Positions 35,033-45,808 are shown, counted from the first letter of the stretch. The stretch is 64,000 nucleotides of DNA from Tanypteryx hageni (GCA_028673005.1 CM054115.1:196052370-196116369), one strand, 5' to 3'. Translations and numbers: made by a program. The notes: generated from the letters alone by a model not told the origin.

Positions 35033-36319
35033 CAGGGTGTTTCAAAATTTTGTATACACAATTTAAAAATTTATATTTTGTGATCCAAATATACAATTTG
35101 CACAATTTTTCTTTTATTTTAAAGCAAAATAAATGAATTATTTTAACAATGTTTGATTAGTTAATATCCATGGAAACGATGGAGAACATGCAGATGAGTT
35201 TCAATGAGAGAAAGTTAATTCTAAAATGGTATTGGAAATTTGAAAACGTCACAGACGTTCACTGTGCATGGGAAAGAAAATATGGAACAAAAGCACCAAC
35301 TCGTCTAACGATTACCCGTCTGCGTGATAAATTTGAGGAACATGGAACTGTGAACAATATCAACAAGACATGCTGCGGGTGGAAAAGAACGTCAAGAAGT
35401 ATCGAAAATGTTGAAGCTGCCAAAGATGCAATTACCCGCTCCCCAAGGAAGTCTACAAGTCAGTGTTCAAGTGAGCTAAAATTGAGCCATACAAGTGTTT
35501 TTAGAATCCTAAATAACATAAAATTGAAGGCATTTTAACTCGATTACTGCAGTCAATCCAAGAAGATGACCCAGATTGACCAACACAATTTTGTGGGTGG
35601 TACATTTTTAAAAAATGGTGGAATCGATGCTTTTAAAGATTCAATTGTATGGTCAGACGAAGCCACGTTCAAGCTGAATGGCCATGTGAATCATCATAAC
35701 TGCGTTTACTGGGCAGGTAAAAATCCACACTTCACATTGAAGAAAGATGTCAATCTACTAGGTTTTACTCTGTGGATGGGACTCTCCTCTCGTGGAATAA
35801 TCGGACCTTACAGATTCAATGGCACTGTTAATGGAGAAAGTTACCTTGATATGTTAAAATTTATGCAGTACCTAACAGGATGGTGCACCCACACATTTTC
35901 ATACAACTGTGTGAGAGTACCTGAACAATGAATTTCCTGAGCAAACGGGGAGTGCTTTTAAATACCCTCAAAGGTCTCCAGACCTCACTCCTTTAGATTT
36001 TTTGCATGTGGATACTTGAAAGATAAAGTTTATGGTCAGAAACCACAAACATTGGAGGATATGTGGATGGCAATACAGCAAGAAGCACACAGAATTTCTA
36101 CTGACTTGTGCATTGTAGTATGTAATTCTGTTAAAGAGAGATGTCGCTTATGTATCAGTGCTGGTGGTGGACATTTTGAACACCTTACTTGAGTTTTGTT
36201 CATTGCAGACATTATTATGCATTTAAGCTTTAAAATAAAAGAAAAATTGTGCAAATTGTACCTTTGGTTCAAGAAATATAAATTTTTAAATTGTGTATAC
36301 ATAATTTTGAAACACCCTG
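35033..36319 (+). mobile_element. Tc1/mariner-type element with ~95-bp terminal repeats
   Basis: CAGGGTGTTTCAAAATTTTG (35033) and its inverted partner ending CAAT..AAACACCCTG at 36319. Complementarity continues about 95 bases (GTGTATACA, TTTAAAAATTTATATTT, GCACAATTTTTCTTTTATTT). TA flanks at 35031-35032 and 36320-36321. Confidence 0.94.
35170..36190 (+). pseudogene. Tc1/mariner transposase with DUF4817-like N-terminus
   Basis: First frame, 35170-35538: MSFNERKLILKWYWKFENVT, TRLTITRLRDKFEEHGTVNN, then SPRKSTSQCSSELKLSHTSV. This double helix-turn-helix region is what I know as DUF4817. After a one-base shift, 35566-35931 holds the DDE core: DSIVWSDEATFKLNGHVNHH, NCVYWAGKNPH, GLSSRGIIGPYRFNGTVNGE, SYLDML. 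The end (near 35935-36190) is again shifted but gives FPDLTPLDFF-like text and the C-terminus (RISTDLCIVVCNSVKERCRL). About 3 frameshifts keep it from being functional; otherwise one of the better-preserved genes here. Confidence 0.9.
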
Positions 36320-36524
36320 TATTTATTCATTTACTTAATTAGCATACTTTTTTAATAATAATAATATTAAAATGTGCCAAATTAAAATGTTAGTGTATAG
36401 TATTCTTGGGTTTCCATTACATTCCCCACATTACATTTGTCTGGATAATTGTACATAGACATAGGGATTTACTTTAGGAAAATTATACTTTTTCCAAAGT
36501 TGAATATTGTGCATTTTTTCCACC

Positions 36525-37105
36525 TATTGAGCTATGATTATTTTAAAATTCATGTCATAACTTCATTGGATTCCTCAGTTAACCTGGGATTAGGAAGAAC
36601 CTTTTTTCTCAACGTGATCAACACCCTTTTTGTCACCCATTGTTAAAATAATGGATGGGTAAAAACTTGTTAAGTACAAAGAATACACAGATCAGTTAAC
36701 CTGGGATTAGGAAGAACCTTTTTTCTCAACGTGATCAACACCCTTTTTGTCACCCATTGTTAAAATAATGGATGGGTAAAAACTTGTTAAGTACAAAGAA
36801 TACACAGATGCAGATAGCTTCAATACAATGACTATTGAGGGGTTCAGCCGCCAACTGAACTCGATCTATTCTCGCTTCAGATGCTTTTCAAGTACAATGT
36901 AATATGTATGCCTAATGTGTCTACAATGTAACAATTATCTTGTATCTCTTAAATAGATGTGTGGAATGTACGGTGATTTTTTTAAACATGATTTTACAAT
37001 CTTTTAAAATCACTAGTACTTAAATATAAAGCAGTAGCTACTTTTAAAATTTCATTTTTTTTGGAAAAAAACCGCGTTATATTCAGGAAAATATGGTAAT
37101 TTAAA
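36525..37105. repeat. Non-autonomous repeat, copy 1 of 2
   Basis: Matches 61310-61724 over most of its length (TCAACACCCTTTTTGTCACC, CTATTCTCGC, ATGCTTTTCAAGTACAATGT, GCGTTATATTCAGG). The other copy has terminal repeats and a TA target. This copy has lost its left end and carries a 117-bp duplication. Confidence 0.85.
36575..36808. repeat. Perfect 117-bp tandem duplication
   Basis: 36575-36691 and 36692-36808 are identical as far as I can read (TCAGTTAACCTGGGATTAGG ... GAATACACAGA). The homologous repeat at 61340-61440 has only one unit, so this is a private and recent duplication, or an assembly duplication. Confidence 0.93.
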
Positions 37106-38243
37106 TTACAACAAATTAGAAATTAACTTAAAATTAATTACAAACTGTGGGAACCAAGGGGCAGAAATTGAGTGGAAAGGGTTAAAACATGATAGCGCCA
37201 AACTTTAACATCTTTTCAATAGCATTCATACTTGGATCAAAGAGTAAATAGCATAAATAGTATTTCTGTATCTAGGTGCGCTGTTTATGCTCTGCTAGTG
37301 TGATTTACTACAAAAGAGTTCATACGTATTTTCGTCTATAAGTACACTGTTCCTGAGTAGCATCTGTTAAAGCAAGTGCTGTTTTAAAAAGAAAGTTCAT
37401 ATTCCTGCCTCTAGGGGCGCTGTTCCTACTCTGCCACAATTTTCGAAATCTTCACCCAAAAGAGTTCGGATTCTTTTAGAAAGCTAAGTCGAAAAACGTT
37501 AAAAACTGTTGGGAATCGCATGCTAAATTCTTTTTAAAAAATTGGAAATTCTAACGTAAAATGATGCGAATAGCGGGAAAACTTAAAATGAAATAACATA
37601 AATACAGGGTTTTACTTACATTGGAATCATAGGAAAATTGATGGGACCCATATAAAATGTTGTGTAAATAGTGGGAAGACGTACATTCTGATATAAATAT
37701 GCCGTTTTACTGTAGTGGTTATGGAGGATTTTATAGATGAGGGACCTAAACATTCATCTATAATGGAGTTCCACCAAATAACAGCATCTGTCGATTCTAA
37801 ACATAGGTGTTGTGAAGCAGGTTTCCATTTATTGTTATGTTTAACTTACTTTACTTTAAATAGAGGTTATGTTGTTTATAGGACATTACTGAACCCTTTT
37901 GTGTAATTTTTACCTAAATTATAGGTTAGGAGAGAAACTTTGGATGGTTTGGGCACCTAATCACTATTCCACCATAATGTAATGGGTTACCCAAATGGAG
38001 ATTCCAAATTTATGGCATTATCAAGGAATGTAATCCTCATGATTACGAAGAGCATCCTGTACAAAGCAATATACATATTTGAAATTCATAATTTTAAAAA
38101 GGTGATTTTTGACATGGAGTTCTCACAAAAATTAAATTTTAGGTTTAAAAGATTACAAAAAATTTCTCACTACCTGGAGAACTTTTCCATATGTGCTAAT
38201 AAGATATTTTTAAAAAGATAAAAATAAAATATAAACTTCATAC
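37106..38243. other. No gene recognised; intron sequence
   Basis: A Tigger-like right end may lie at 37695-37710 (GCCGTTTTACTG), perhaps pairing with CAGTAGAACTCCTTATTTAC near 34850. Two similar phrases with TCTAGGTGCGCTGTT / TCTAGGGGCGCTGTTCCTAC (37274, 37412) suggest a small internal duplication. No coding match. Confidence 0.35.
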
Positions 38244-38604
38244 CTGGCCTCGATCTATTCTAATATTAGCATGACATAGGAAGATCCAGTAATGTGTTTG
38301 AGCTTTCAGGCAAAGAATGATTGGAATGTCTTCAGAAGAAGAATTCTTCCTAGAAACAATCTCCTTCTCAAGATCAAATGCAAGCTTCTCACATATACTT
38401 AAGGAGACTTTCAAATTATCAATGTCTTGTTCACCTATATCATTCTTCTCATCAACTTTACACGAAGCAGTTAAGCCACACGATGAAGTCTCTTGCCATG
38501 ATGACTCTATTAAACACAGCTGAGCCTCTGCTCTGATAATAGTATCATTGCTGATTTCTAAAACAGTATGACAAGCATCCTTTATGGCATCACTCATGCA
38601 TATT
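38244..38604 (-). CDS. ESPL1-like: Separase-like gene, exon C
   Basis: 361-nt exon between acceptor TTTTTCAG and donor GTATGAAG. Its first base completes a codon begun in exon B, and it ends in phase 0 for exon D. Peptide: ICMSDAIKDACHTVLEISND, then TIIRAEAQLCLIESSW, a variable Ser/Asp-rich stretch, LSICEKLAFDLEKEIVSRKN and LKAQTHYWIFLCHANIRIDR GQ. It parallels human separase from SALDAIREALQLL to ALLWLYICTLEAKMQE. Helix-forming, TPR-like; part of the N-terminal scaffold. Confidence 0.8.
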
Positions 38605-39119
38605 CTGAAAAAGAATACAAAAAATATTATTTAATTTATTGATGCAATTTTTATAATCATTTTAAAGATATGAATCATGATAGCAAACTTACTTGTTTGA
38701 TTTCTATAAACAGTATTTTCCTTTCCATCATTTTGGTTAGGAAATAAATTATTTTCTCTTCCCTCACATAATTTCCTCTAATTTACTTAAACATGACTTA
38801 CTCATACAGTAATAAAGGAAAATAACTATTGTATATCAGGCTGAACTTTAATAAAGTAAATGTTTTCTTCTTGTTTGCAAATCTAAACTAGATACTAAAC
38901 TTTACATACTAACCTTACCATTTTCTTAAGTGAAAAACTGCGCATATTTTCTCCTTGTTATAGACTTAAAATATGGGACATTATGGTGGCAAATACATTA
39001 TATTAATACATAATTCATATTTCATAGTCCTTAATAACACCATGACAAATGATTGGTTAATTATTTAACAATTTAACCAGCCAACACAATGATAATTCCA
39101 TAGATTTTTATTTCAAGCT

Positions 39120-39480
39120 ATGACCAGCAGTTCCCAAAGTGGGTTACATGGTGAGGTTTTCAGAGGTTCACAAAAAAAATTTGTAGTGAGGCTGTAGGCT
39201 GAATGCAGCTTGTACAGAGTAGGTACCTCAGAGCATAGAGTCACCCAAAAGTCTGAGGAAACCATGCTATCACTCTGTATGCTGCACCCTGCAATGTAGT
39301 GAACTCAAATATGATGCTGGAATGTGCCGTATATACAGTAGTCTCTTGCCAACCATGGTTTTGTCAATCGAGGATTTGAATATCCGTTGTAGAAAATTGT
39401 ACCTGGCTTCACCAACCATGGCTTCCAGTCTTGAATATCCATGGTTCTCCATGTGGTCATGAGTTTTATTAATATTCAAA
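39120..39480. repeat. hAT-like and Tigger-like end fragments
   Basis: CAGCAGTTCCCAAAGTGGG at 39125 resembles a hAT terminus. CAGTAGTCTCTTGCCAACC near 39342 resembles a Tigger terminus. Neither has a matching partner nearby. The surrounding 38605-39120 and 39480-39840 hold no recognised gene. Confidence 0.4.
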
Positions 39481-39845
39481 TTTGTTATTGAAGAAGCTAT
39501 GTGCCAACTCATCCTTACCAGAAGAAGAAAGATAGGAGAGGGAATTTTAACCCCTCAAGCATGGCTTTTCCCACAGCATTTAAACCCCTCAGCATGACTA
39601 TATTTCGGCAATGTCGATTTCGTCGAGCAAAAATTCACTTGATGCTGATTAACTTATTAATTAACCATCGGATAAATTTGAAAAAATTACATATTAATAA
39701 GGATGCCACGTATTATCAAAAACAAATAAATACATTTATTTAGTCTAGGTTGATAAATGTGGCATTGAATTTTTGGATTTAGTAGTTCGTTTGCATGTGA
39801 TATCGCTCAAAACATGGTGCTAAGCACAATGATGGCAATCCAGGG

Positions 39846-39849
<4 letters not shown>

Positions 39850-39900
<51 letters not shown>
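39850..39900. repeat. (TA)n microsatellite beside PLE
   Basis: Uninterrupted TA run of about 51 bases, immediately left of a PLE inverted terminus. Confidence 0.97.
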
Positions 39901-39901
<1 letters not shown>

Positions 39902-39970
39902 CAACTTACGGAAAAGGAAAGGTAAAATAGATATATGGATGTCAACAAGGTGTTGGGATGAGGAAACCCA

Positions 39971-40804
39971 GTGAGCACTCACCAATCAGACGACTTCAGG
40001 TTGGCGAGGTGGAGAATTTGCTCGGACAGAGATTCCCTGTCCGAGTACTGCTCCACCCTCGAACATGCCTTCTTACAGCGCGGATACCCGCCGGATCTGA
40101 TCCGAGACCAAATCCGGCGGGCAGTCGCACCCGCCACCCCTAACTCCCACCTCAATACCCACACCACCACCGATTCCACCCTCCAACTCACCCTAACCAC
40201 CCTGTATTTCCCCGGCATCCACGACATTCTGAAAAACATCCTGAAAGCCGCCCACCTTATCCTCTCATCCTCCCCTCACCAGATCCCATTTCCCAGACCA
40301 CCGATGCTCTCCTTCCGCCGTCCCCCTAATCTGGCAAACATTCTATGGAAGAAAGAACCCCCAGCACCCACGCCTTTACACCCTGCCGGATCTTACCCCT
40401 GCGGTAGACCCCGATGTCTAACATGCCCAATAAACCCCCCCTGCAACTCCTTCTCCAGTCCCACAACCAACATCACCTACCCCATAACTTCCACCACCAA
40501 CTGCACCACCCGCAATATCATTTACCTCCTGAGATGCACCCAATGTCCCGCCTTTTATGTTGGCCTCACCAGCAATCCCCTCAACATCCGCATGAATGGC
40601 CACCGCAACAGCGTCATTCTCAAACGACCGCTGCCGGTGGCCGTTCATGCGAACAAACATAATTTAAAGTTCAACAACTGCTTCACAGTGAGAGTCATTC
40701 GCGCTCTCCCCGACAATGCTTCGGCTCCTCAACTCCGTCAGTGGGAGCTTTCGCATATCCATCTCCTAAACTCCTTCACTCCCCCAGGCCTCAACCTTCG
40801 ATAG
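39971..40804 (+). CDS. PLE linker and GIY-YIG endonuclease, open frame of 277 codons
   Basis: Longest intact TE frame here. From about residue 70 it is PLE protein: LTTLYFPGIHDILKNILKAA, then RRPPNLANILWKKEP. A zinc-binding linker follows (CGRPRCLTCPINPPC). The GIY-YIG domain holds IIYLLRCTQCPAFYVGLTSN, PLNIRMNGHRN with the arginine helix, VRVIRALPDN, and LRQWELSHIHLLNSFTPPGL NLR at the end. The first residues are the inverted terminus read through, so the upstream ATG is not the true start. It nicks DNA in intact elements; alone it lacks the RT. Family-1 fragments at 41830, 58900 and 60155 share this text. Confidence 0.85.
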   Translation: MSTHQSDDFRLARWRICSDRDSLSEYCSTLEHAFLQRGYPPDLIRDQIRRAVAPATPNSHLNTHTTTDSTLQLTLTTLYFPGIHDILKNILKAAHLILSSSPHQIPFPRPPMLSFRRPPNLANILWKKEPPAPTPLHPAGSYPCGRPRCLTCPINPPCNSFSSPTTNITYPITSTTNCTTRNIIYLLRCTQCPAFYVGLTSNPLNIRMNGHRNSVILKRPLPVAVHANKHNLKFNNCFTVRVIRALPDNASAPQLRQWELSHIHLLNSFTPPGLNLR

Positions 40805-40946
40805 CTTTTCACACCCTTTCTGTCTTCTTCCAACACCCTACCCATCCCCAACCCCCTCCCTTTCCTCCAATCCTCGACCTTTCCGCACTACCCTTCCACC
40901 CCCATGCCTCCACCCAGTGTCACCGCCATCAGTTCTCTCTCTGTAG

Positions 40947-40970
40947 CTGAAGAAGGAGTAGTTCCGAAAG
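40947..40970 (+). ncRNA. CTGAAGA-hairpin-GAAA motif in PLE family 1 3' end
   Basis: CTGAAGA, one extra A, GGA-GTAGT-TCC hairpin, then GAAAG, with flanking AGCT/AGCT able to pair. The same motif recurs at 42455-42478 and, on the minus strand, at 42883-42906. The order resembles a hammerhead core, but I see no complete three-helix junction. Confidence 0.4.
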
Positions 40971-41107
40971 CTTTACGTTTGTGATGTTTCTGTGTTTTTG
41001 TGTTATTTTACGTGTGTCGCTTCGACATCCCCGGGGCCTCGCCAACCTGAAGTCGTCTGATTGGTGAGTGCTCACTGGGTTTCCTCATCCCAACACCTTG
41101 TTGACAT

Positions 41108-41108
<1 letters not shown>

Positions 41109-41165
<57 letters not shown>
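41109..41165. repeat. (TA)n microsatellite beside PLE
   Basis: About 56 bases of TA directly after the right inverted terminus of the PLE. Confidence 0.97.
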
Positions 41166-41169
<4 letters not shown>

Positions 41170-41302
41170 GCCTTTTCTTTTTTCATTCTTAGTACATACC
41201 ACATACTTCCTTCTTCCTATTTAATTTAAACTGTTTTTTTTTATTTTCTTCAATGAAATGATGTCCTGTCAACCGCATACTTTCTGAGTTGGAATCCGAG
41301 AG

Positions 41303-41815
41303 TCATCCTTTCCGTTGTTTTATATTATGACATACAATTCTATCTATAAGGTTAATTCTACATGATAAATGGTCCCTTTTGTTTCCTGCAGAATAATAAA
41401 GAATATAAGCATTCATAACAGATATATTTACAAGATGCTTTTTATACCAAACTGTTGTTCTTTTTCTTTCAAGCAAAATGTTTCCAAAAGTCGGTCTTTC
41501 AAGTTCATACCTCCCATGTATTTGTTGTAATTTAATATACAACTCGGCTTTTTCACAATTTCTATACCACCTTTTTGAGTAACGTTTTGCACTGTGTCCA
41601 AATGTTTTATGGTTAGGATAGACACATTGTGTCCCTCCACTTCAACGCTATGACCTTTCCACACTGTGCGCTAATCACTTTGCCTTTCTTCAATTTCTTT
41701 GAGAGTTTGCTAGGCATTCCCTTCCGATTTATTTTTACAGTCCCCACAGCATCTGTTGATCTCTCAACTAACCTTTGAAAAAGATCGGGGCTGCTGTAGA
41801 AATTATCTATATATA
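41303..41815 (-). pseudogene. piggyBac transposase C-terminal fragment (second family)
   Basis: Minus strand, two frames. It begins FYSSPDLFQRLVERSTDAVG near 41813, then KINRKGMPSKLSKKLKKGK, SILTIKHLDT, KPSCILNYNKYMGGMNLKDR (third-aspartate block) and NAYILYYSAGNKRDHLSC. It differs clearly from the piggyBac at 5149-6867. No termini seen; one frameshift near 41470. Confidence 0.88.
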
Positions 41816-41829
41816 TATTATTATTATAT

Positions 41830-42350
41830 CTATATATATATAGTTGCTTTACACGCCAATGCCCACAATGTCCCCTTCAATAGTTGCTACATTGTAAGGG
41901 TTATTCGCACCTTACCCAATGACACTCCTGCCCCCCTTCTTCGACACTGGGAACTTGCACACATACATCTTCTTGACTCTTTCTCTCCGCCTGGCCTCAA
42001 CCTCCGCTAACCCTATTAGGCCCCTTACAATGTCTCCTTGTTACTTTGTAACTATTCGCACTCTACCTCATCATACTCCCTCCTTATTGGCTATCCACCC
42101 TTCCTACTCCCCGCCTCCTCCGATCATCAACCTCCCCACATCACCCTGTCATTCCCTGCTCAGTGTGTCACTTTCATTTACTCTATCGCTGAAGAAGGGC
42201 ATAGGCCCGATAAGCTTGCGTGTTTTTTGTTTTTGTGTTCAACGTGTCTCTTCGATGCCCCCAGCAGCCTGCTTGGTCTTCGACTTGGTAAGTGTCCACT
42301 GGGCTTCCTTCAACACCTTGTTGCCATCCTCATCACTACCTTTTCATTTC
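41830..42350 (+). pseudogene. PLE family 1 fragment: end of GIY-YIG and 3' region
   Basis: Coding part 41845-42010: VALHANAHNVPFNSCYIVRV, then IRTLPNDTPAPLLRHWELAH, then IHLLDSFSPPGLNLR and a stop. It is homologous to the last 55 residues of 39971-40804. The 3' part carries CTGAAGAAGGGCATAGGCCC at 42190 (the motif with GAAA changed to GATAA) and CACTGGGCTTCCTTCAACAC near the end. TA repeats follow at 42359. Confidence 0.85.
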
Positions 42351-42355
42351 CTTAA

Positions 42356-42358
<3 letters not shown>

Positions 42359-42412
<54 letters not shown>
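42359..42412. repeat. (TA)n microsatellite beside PLE
   Basis: About 54 bases of TA between two PLE fragments. Confidence 0.97.
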
Positions 42413-42415
<3 letters not shown>

Positions 42416-42618
42416 ATGTCAACAAGGTGTTGGGATGAGGTTCTCTCTCTGTAGCTGAAGAAGGAGTAGTTCCGAAAGCTTTACGTTTGTGATGTTTCTG
42501 TGTTTTTGTGTTATTTTACGTGTGTCGCCTCGACATCCCCGGGGCCTCGCCAACCTGAAGTCGTCTGATTGGTGAGTGCTCACTGGGTTTCCTCATCCCA
42601 ACACCTTGTTGACATCCA
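42413..42618 (+). mobile_element. PLE termini fused back to back (no coding sequence)
   Basis: 28 bases of the inverted 5' cap (TGGATGTCAACAAGGTGTTG...) are joined directly to the 3' untranslated end, which finishes with the 74-bp terminus (42545-42618). It is a minimal element of about 206 bp with inverted ends and the structured motif between. Confidence 0.85.
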
Positions 42619-42652
42619 TATATCTATTTTACCTTTCCTTTTCCGTAAGTTG

Positions 42653-42691
<39 letters not shown>
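42653..42691. repeat. (TA)n microsatellite beside PLE
   Basis: About 39 bases of TA after the repeated flank TATCTATTTTACCTTTCC. Confidence 0.95.
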
Positions 42692-42694
<3 letters not shown>

Positions 42695-42741
42695 TTAAGG
42701 AAATTAAAATGTGTATATATATGGATATATATGTGTATATA

Positions 42742-42937
42742 TGGATGTCAACAAGGTGTTGGGATGAGGAAACCCAGTAAACACTCACCAATCAGACGAC
42801 TTCAGGTTGGCGAGGCCCCGGGGATGTCGAAGCGACACACGTAAAAGAACACTAAAACACAGAAACATCACAAACGTAGAAGCTTTCGGAATTATTCCTT
42901 CATCAGCTACAGAGAGAGCTGATGAAGGAATAATTCC
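42742..42937 (-). mobile_element. PLE terminus in reverse orientation ending in a fold-back
   Basis: TGGATGTCAACAAGGTGTTG ... CTCGCCAACC-complement runs in the reverse sense up to the CTGATGA motif (42883-42906 on minus). It then folds back: 42888-42908 is perfectly complementary to 42917-42937 with an 8-base spacer. The fold-back repeats the motif on the other strand. Confidence 0.85.
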
Positions 42938-42939
42938 AA

Positions 42940-44583
42940 GTTGAATGCACAAAAAACACAAATCACTCCCACTGTTGATGAATAACTTTTTGAATGCAAG
43001 AAAGCGCTGACACAGAAGTACATTTCTGAAAATATATGCAACTTTCACAGAGGTCAACATACAACTGCTGGGATCCTTTCTCAAAAAAGCCTTTTAAGGC
43101 TAAAAAGTTAGAACTTGAGGTGGGGTTAAAGAAAAATTACCATCTTGCAAAGAAATCAAGCTTTTGAAGACTTTCATATTGGGGACTAGGAATATTGTAA
43201 ACATTAAACAAGTTGCAAGGGTATTGTGTCTGGCAGTAGGAATTCGTGCAATTTAGAGGCTTGCTCCTAGCAGAAAACAGAGTAATAAAATAGTGACTTA
43301 TAAGAAGTTGCCATTTTCGGCCATACTATTTTGAACACCCAGAATATCCATAATATGAAGATTTCACAGAAGATTGGGCCATTACTCCTATTTGCTGTCA
43401 TTCATAAGACAACTCTGTCGCCCCAACGCAATTTACTGGAAGGCCCCCTCCTATGTGTTTTACCATGGCTGGGGCCTAGAATGACACTGCTCCCAACCAA
43501 CTGCCAATATGCCCCAGGGATGCGCGAGAAAAAGAGGAACGAAAAAAGCAATAAATGTAGGGGGTTCGTGCTCAAGTTTGTACCCGCCTTAAACTTATGA
43601 AGGTTGCTGCTCACTGCCACCCCCTAGATGCTGCCGCCTGTGTGCAATACACACATTGCACCCATGGTAAGCACGGCCCTGGGTATAGTGATAGAGGAAA
43701 TGTAGCTTTTAAATGTTTAAAAATACTCTGCATGCATTGAATAACAATCGGGTAAAAAAACTAAAAATTTATACCATAATTAGGGATTTATAATATTTTT
43801 CGGGTCTCTGAGAATGGAACCCCCATTACAACATGTAAGTCTATCGCTCGACTTTCGGACATTCAACTTTTGGATACGTTTTCAGGAATGCATTATGTGC
43901 AAAAGTCAAGGACTGCCTCTACATGTTTTCTGATAACATAACAATGCCTGCTCGATGAGAATCACCTTGTTCAGCCAGACAACTACATCTGAAATTTGGA
44001 TTAGAAATGCAGCTGTGTTGTGATTCAATTTAGGGTGTCCCTGAGATGCAGCAGTACTGTTTACTCGGATGTTGGAATTCTCGCCCACATGGCCACCTAA
44101 TATTGTTTCCATTGGATTCATTACCTGTGTTTATTTTTGTCCGAAGTCGGTTTGTTGACTATCTAGTGCCAACATTGAGGAGTTACTGAAATCGGTTATG
44201 CCAAACTGCCCTAAACTCTTGCATGCATCTCCCCCTCATATCATTGATTCTCTTGGGAGAAACTGCTTTGATTTACGTCACATTTTTCAGGAATGCATAC
44301 TCAACATAAATTGGGATACACCTGTATATAGATTCCTCTATTTCATAACATGTATGTACTCCTTTTAAAAGATTTTATTATGCTGATATAGATTAATTAA
44401 CGTTTATAAAAGAATGTACATTAATCCTAGCATATATCGTATTAGCCTGAATGTAAGACAACTTCAAATTTAAGCTATGTAAGCCCTCACTCCCATATTC
44501 TTTAAGGAGATGGCAATACTATTACCAATACCACTGTCCTTATGCATTTAAAATGATAAACTTCAGTATGCTAAAATACTTAC
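42940..44583. other. No gene; TE-end fragments
   Basis: A hAT-like right end near 43620-43681 (ACCCATGGTAAGCACGGCCCTG region) follows a GC-richer patch at 43400-43600. A Tigger-like stretch lies at 43800-43920. No coding match or host exon. Confidence 0.35.
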
Positions 44584-44699
44584 TCTCTTGATGCATAGGC
44601 ATATATTTCCAACATTAATAAATGACAAAGTTCCTTTTCAGTGAATTTCCATTCTTCATCTTTAATGTTTTCTTTTAATAAATGGTACACAGTGGAGAG
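44584..44699 (-). CDS. ESPL1-like: Separase-like gene, exon B
   Basis: 116-nt exon between acceptor TCTTACAG and donor GTAAGTAT, starting in phase 0 and ending with two bases that exon C completes. Peptide: LSTVYHLLKENIKDEEWKFT, then EKELCHLLMLEIYAYASR. It parallels human separase around ICDLLELSPEETPAGAW to LVELAQVLCYHD. Compared with the human order, about 40-45 residues between exons A and B are unaccounted for, so another small phase-0 exon may lie in 44.7-53.7 kb or the region may be shorter in this lineage. Confidence 0.75.
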
Positions 44700-45239
44700 C
44701 TGTAAGATAGAAATCAATTACATTTTGATGGTATAAAGAATTTACTAAAAATTAACAAATGACATTACAAAAAAGTAAGAGTATTAAATGCAGTGAGAGA
44801 AATAAGAGCATAATTTATATTCAAACAAATTAGTCTCATTCTCCACTTAAAACCAATCAACAAGATACTGATTTTCCATTAGCTAAAGAAATGAATTATG
44901 AAACAAATGTATTCGTCAACCATGAATTGTAAAAACAAGTTTATAAAATGATCACAATTTACAAATTAAAAAAATTCTATAAAAACATTATTTAACCTTT
45001 AACCGCGGGATTTAAATGTCCAGGAGCAGGGTCCACCTACCAGATTTAATTTTGGGGATTCAAATAATATTTGTAGGCATTCATTAAAATTCATATATTT
45101 CTTGAACTCTAAGTGATAAAATGTTCAAATAAAAAGCAGTCTACAATAAAAATATTTGTTTATAACAATTTTATTTTCTATTTAAAAAATAAACGAATTT
45201 AATTTTCCATAATCTATCATCATTTTCGTTAATTCTATC

Positions 45240-45808
45240 AGGTTCGTTTGTGTTGTCCGTGAAGTGAAGAAATCGTAGAAAGTGTAGAAATCTGTTGTCT
45301 CATAATGTTGCTAAAAAAAGGAGTATGGAATTGTTCCAATTTTGTCCAATAGTCTCTCAATCAGTCTCTTATGTCATGTCCCATTTCCATTACAATTCCT
45401 AAAAAGAGAAGCATTTCATGCATAGTAATGTTAGATTGCGGAGGTGGTCCTTTGTCTAATCGGTCTAAATACTGGTGGTAATATTCATTAGTCTATCCAC
45501 CAGGAGTTGGAAAGAGTCAGAAAAAACAGCATGAAAACACTCATGGGCAATGAATCGCTCGTAATGTTTGGAGCCTCACTTTTGTTCAAACTACACTCGC
45601 TGCCTGTGAATGGGTGAACATGGGGTAGAAGGACACGCCTTGGGCCTAATTTTCATCCTCCCTTTTCTGAGGCCTCCTCCTCAGACTCCTCGTCCCCAAT
45701 CTCAAAATTTGCGTCACCATCGTCTTCTTCAAGGGCTTCATCTGAATCCGAATCATGAAAGAATTCTTCTTCCACCTCTACTTCATTTAGTTTTCGTTTC
45801 AATGCCAT
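45240..45808 (-). pseudogene. piggyBac transposase N-terminal fragment (third copy)
   Basis: Begins at ATG 45808: MALKRKLNEVEVEEEFFHDS, then a strongly acidic stretch as in piggyBac N-termini. Broken frames follow with ITMHEMLLFLGIVMEMGHDI near 45430 and LRDYWTKLEQFHTPFF near 45350, blocks of the early catalytic domain. The rest is deleted. A possible left end TTAACCTTTAACCGCGGG is at 44995; the right end is uncertain. Confidence 0.78.

Larger units (their letters stand above)
39936..41110 (+). mobile_element. Penelope-like element with 74-bp perfect inverted termini (family 1)
   Basis: 39936-40009 (TGGATGTCAACAAGGTGTTG ... GGTTGGCGAGG) is the exact reverse complement of 41037-41110. Between them lie the C-terminal PLE coding region and the 3' untranslated part. 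The reverse transcriptase core is missing, so this is a truncated copy capped by an inverted end. TA microsatellites lie on both sides. The left flank 39901-39935 reappears inverted at 42619-42653. Confidence 0.93.

Noticed and set aside
39779..39985. Frames with (YI)n repeats
   Set aside because: They are translations of TA microsatellites.
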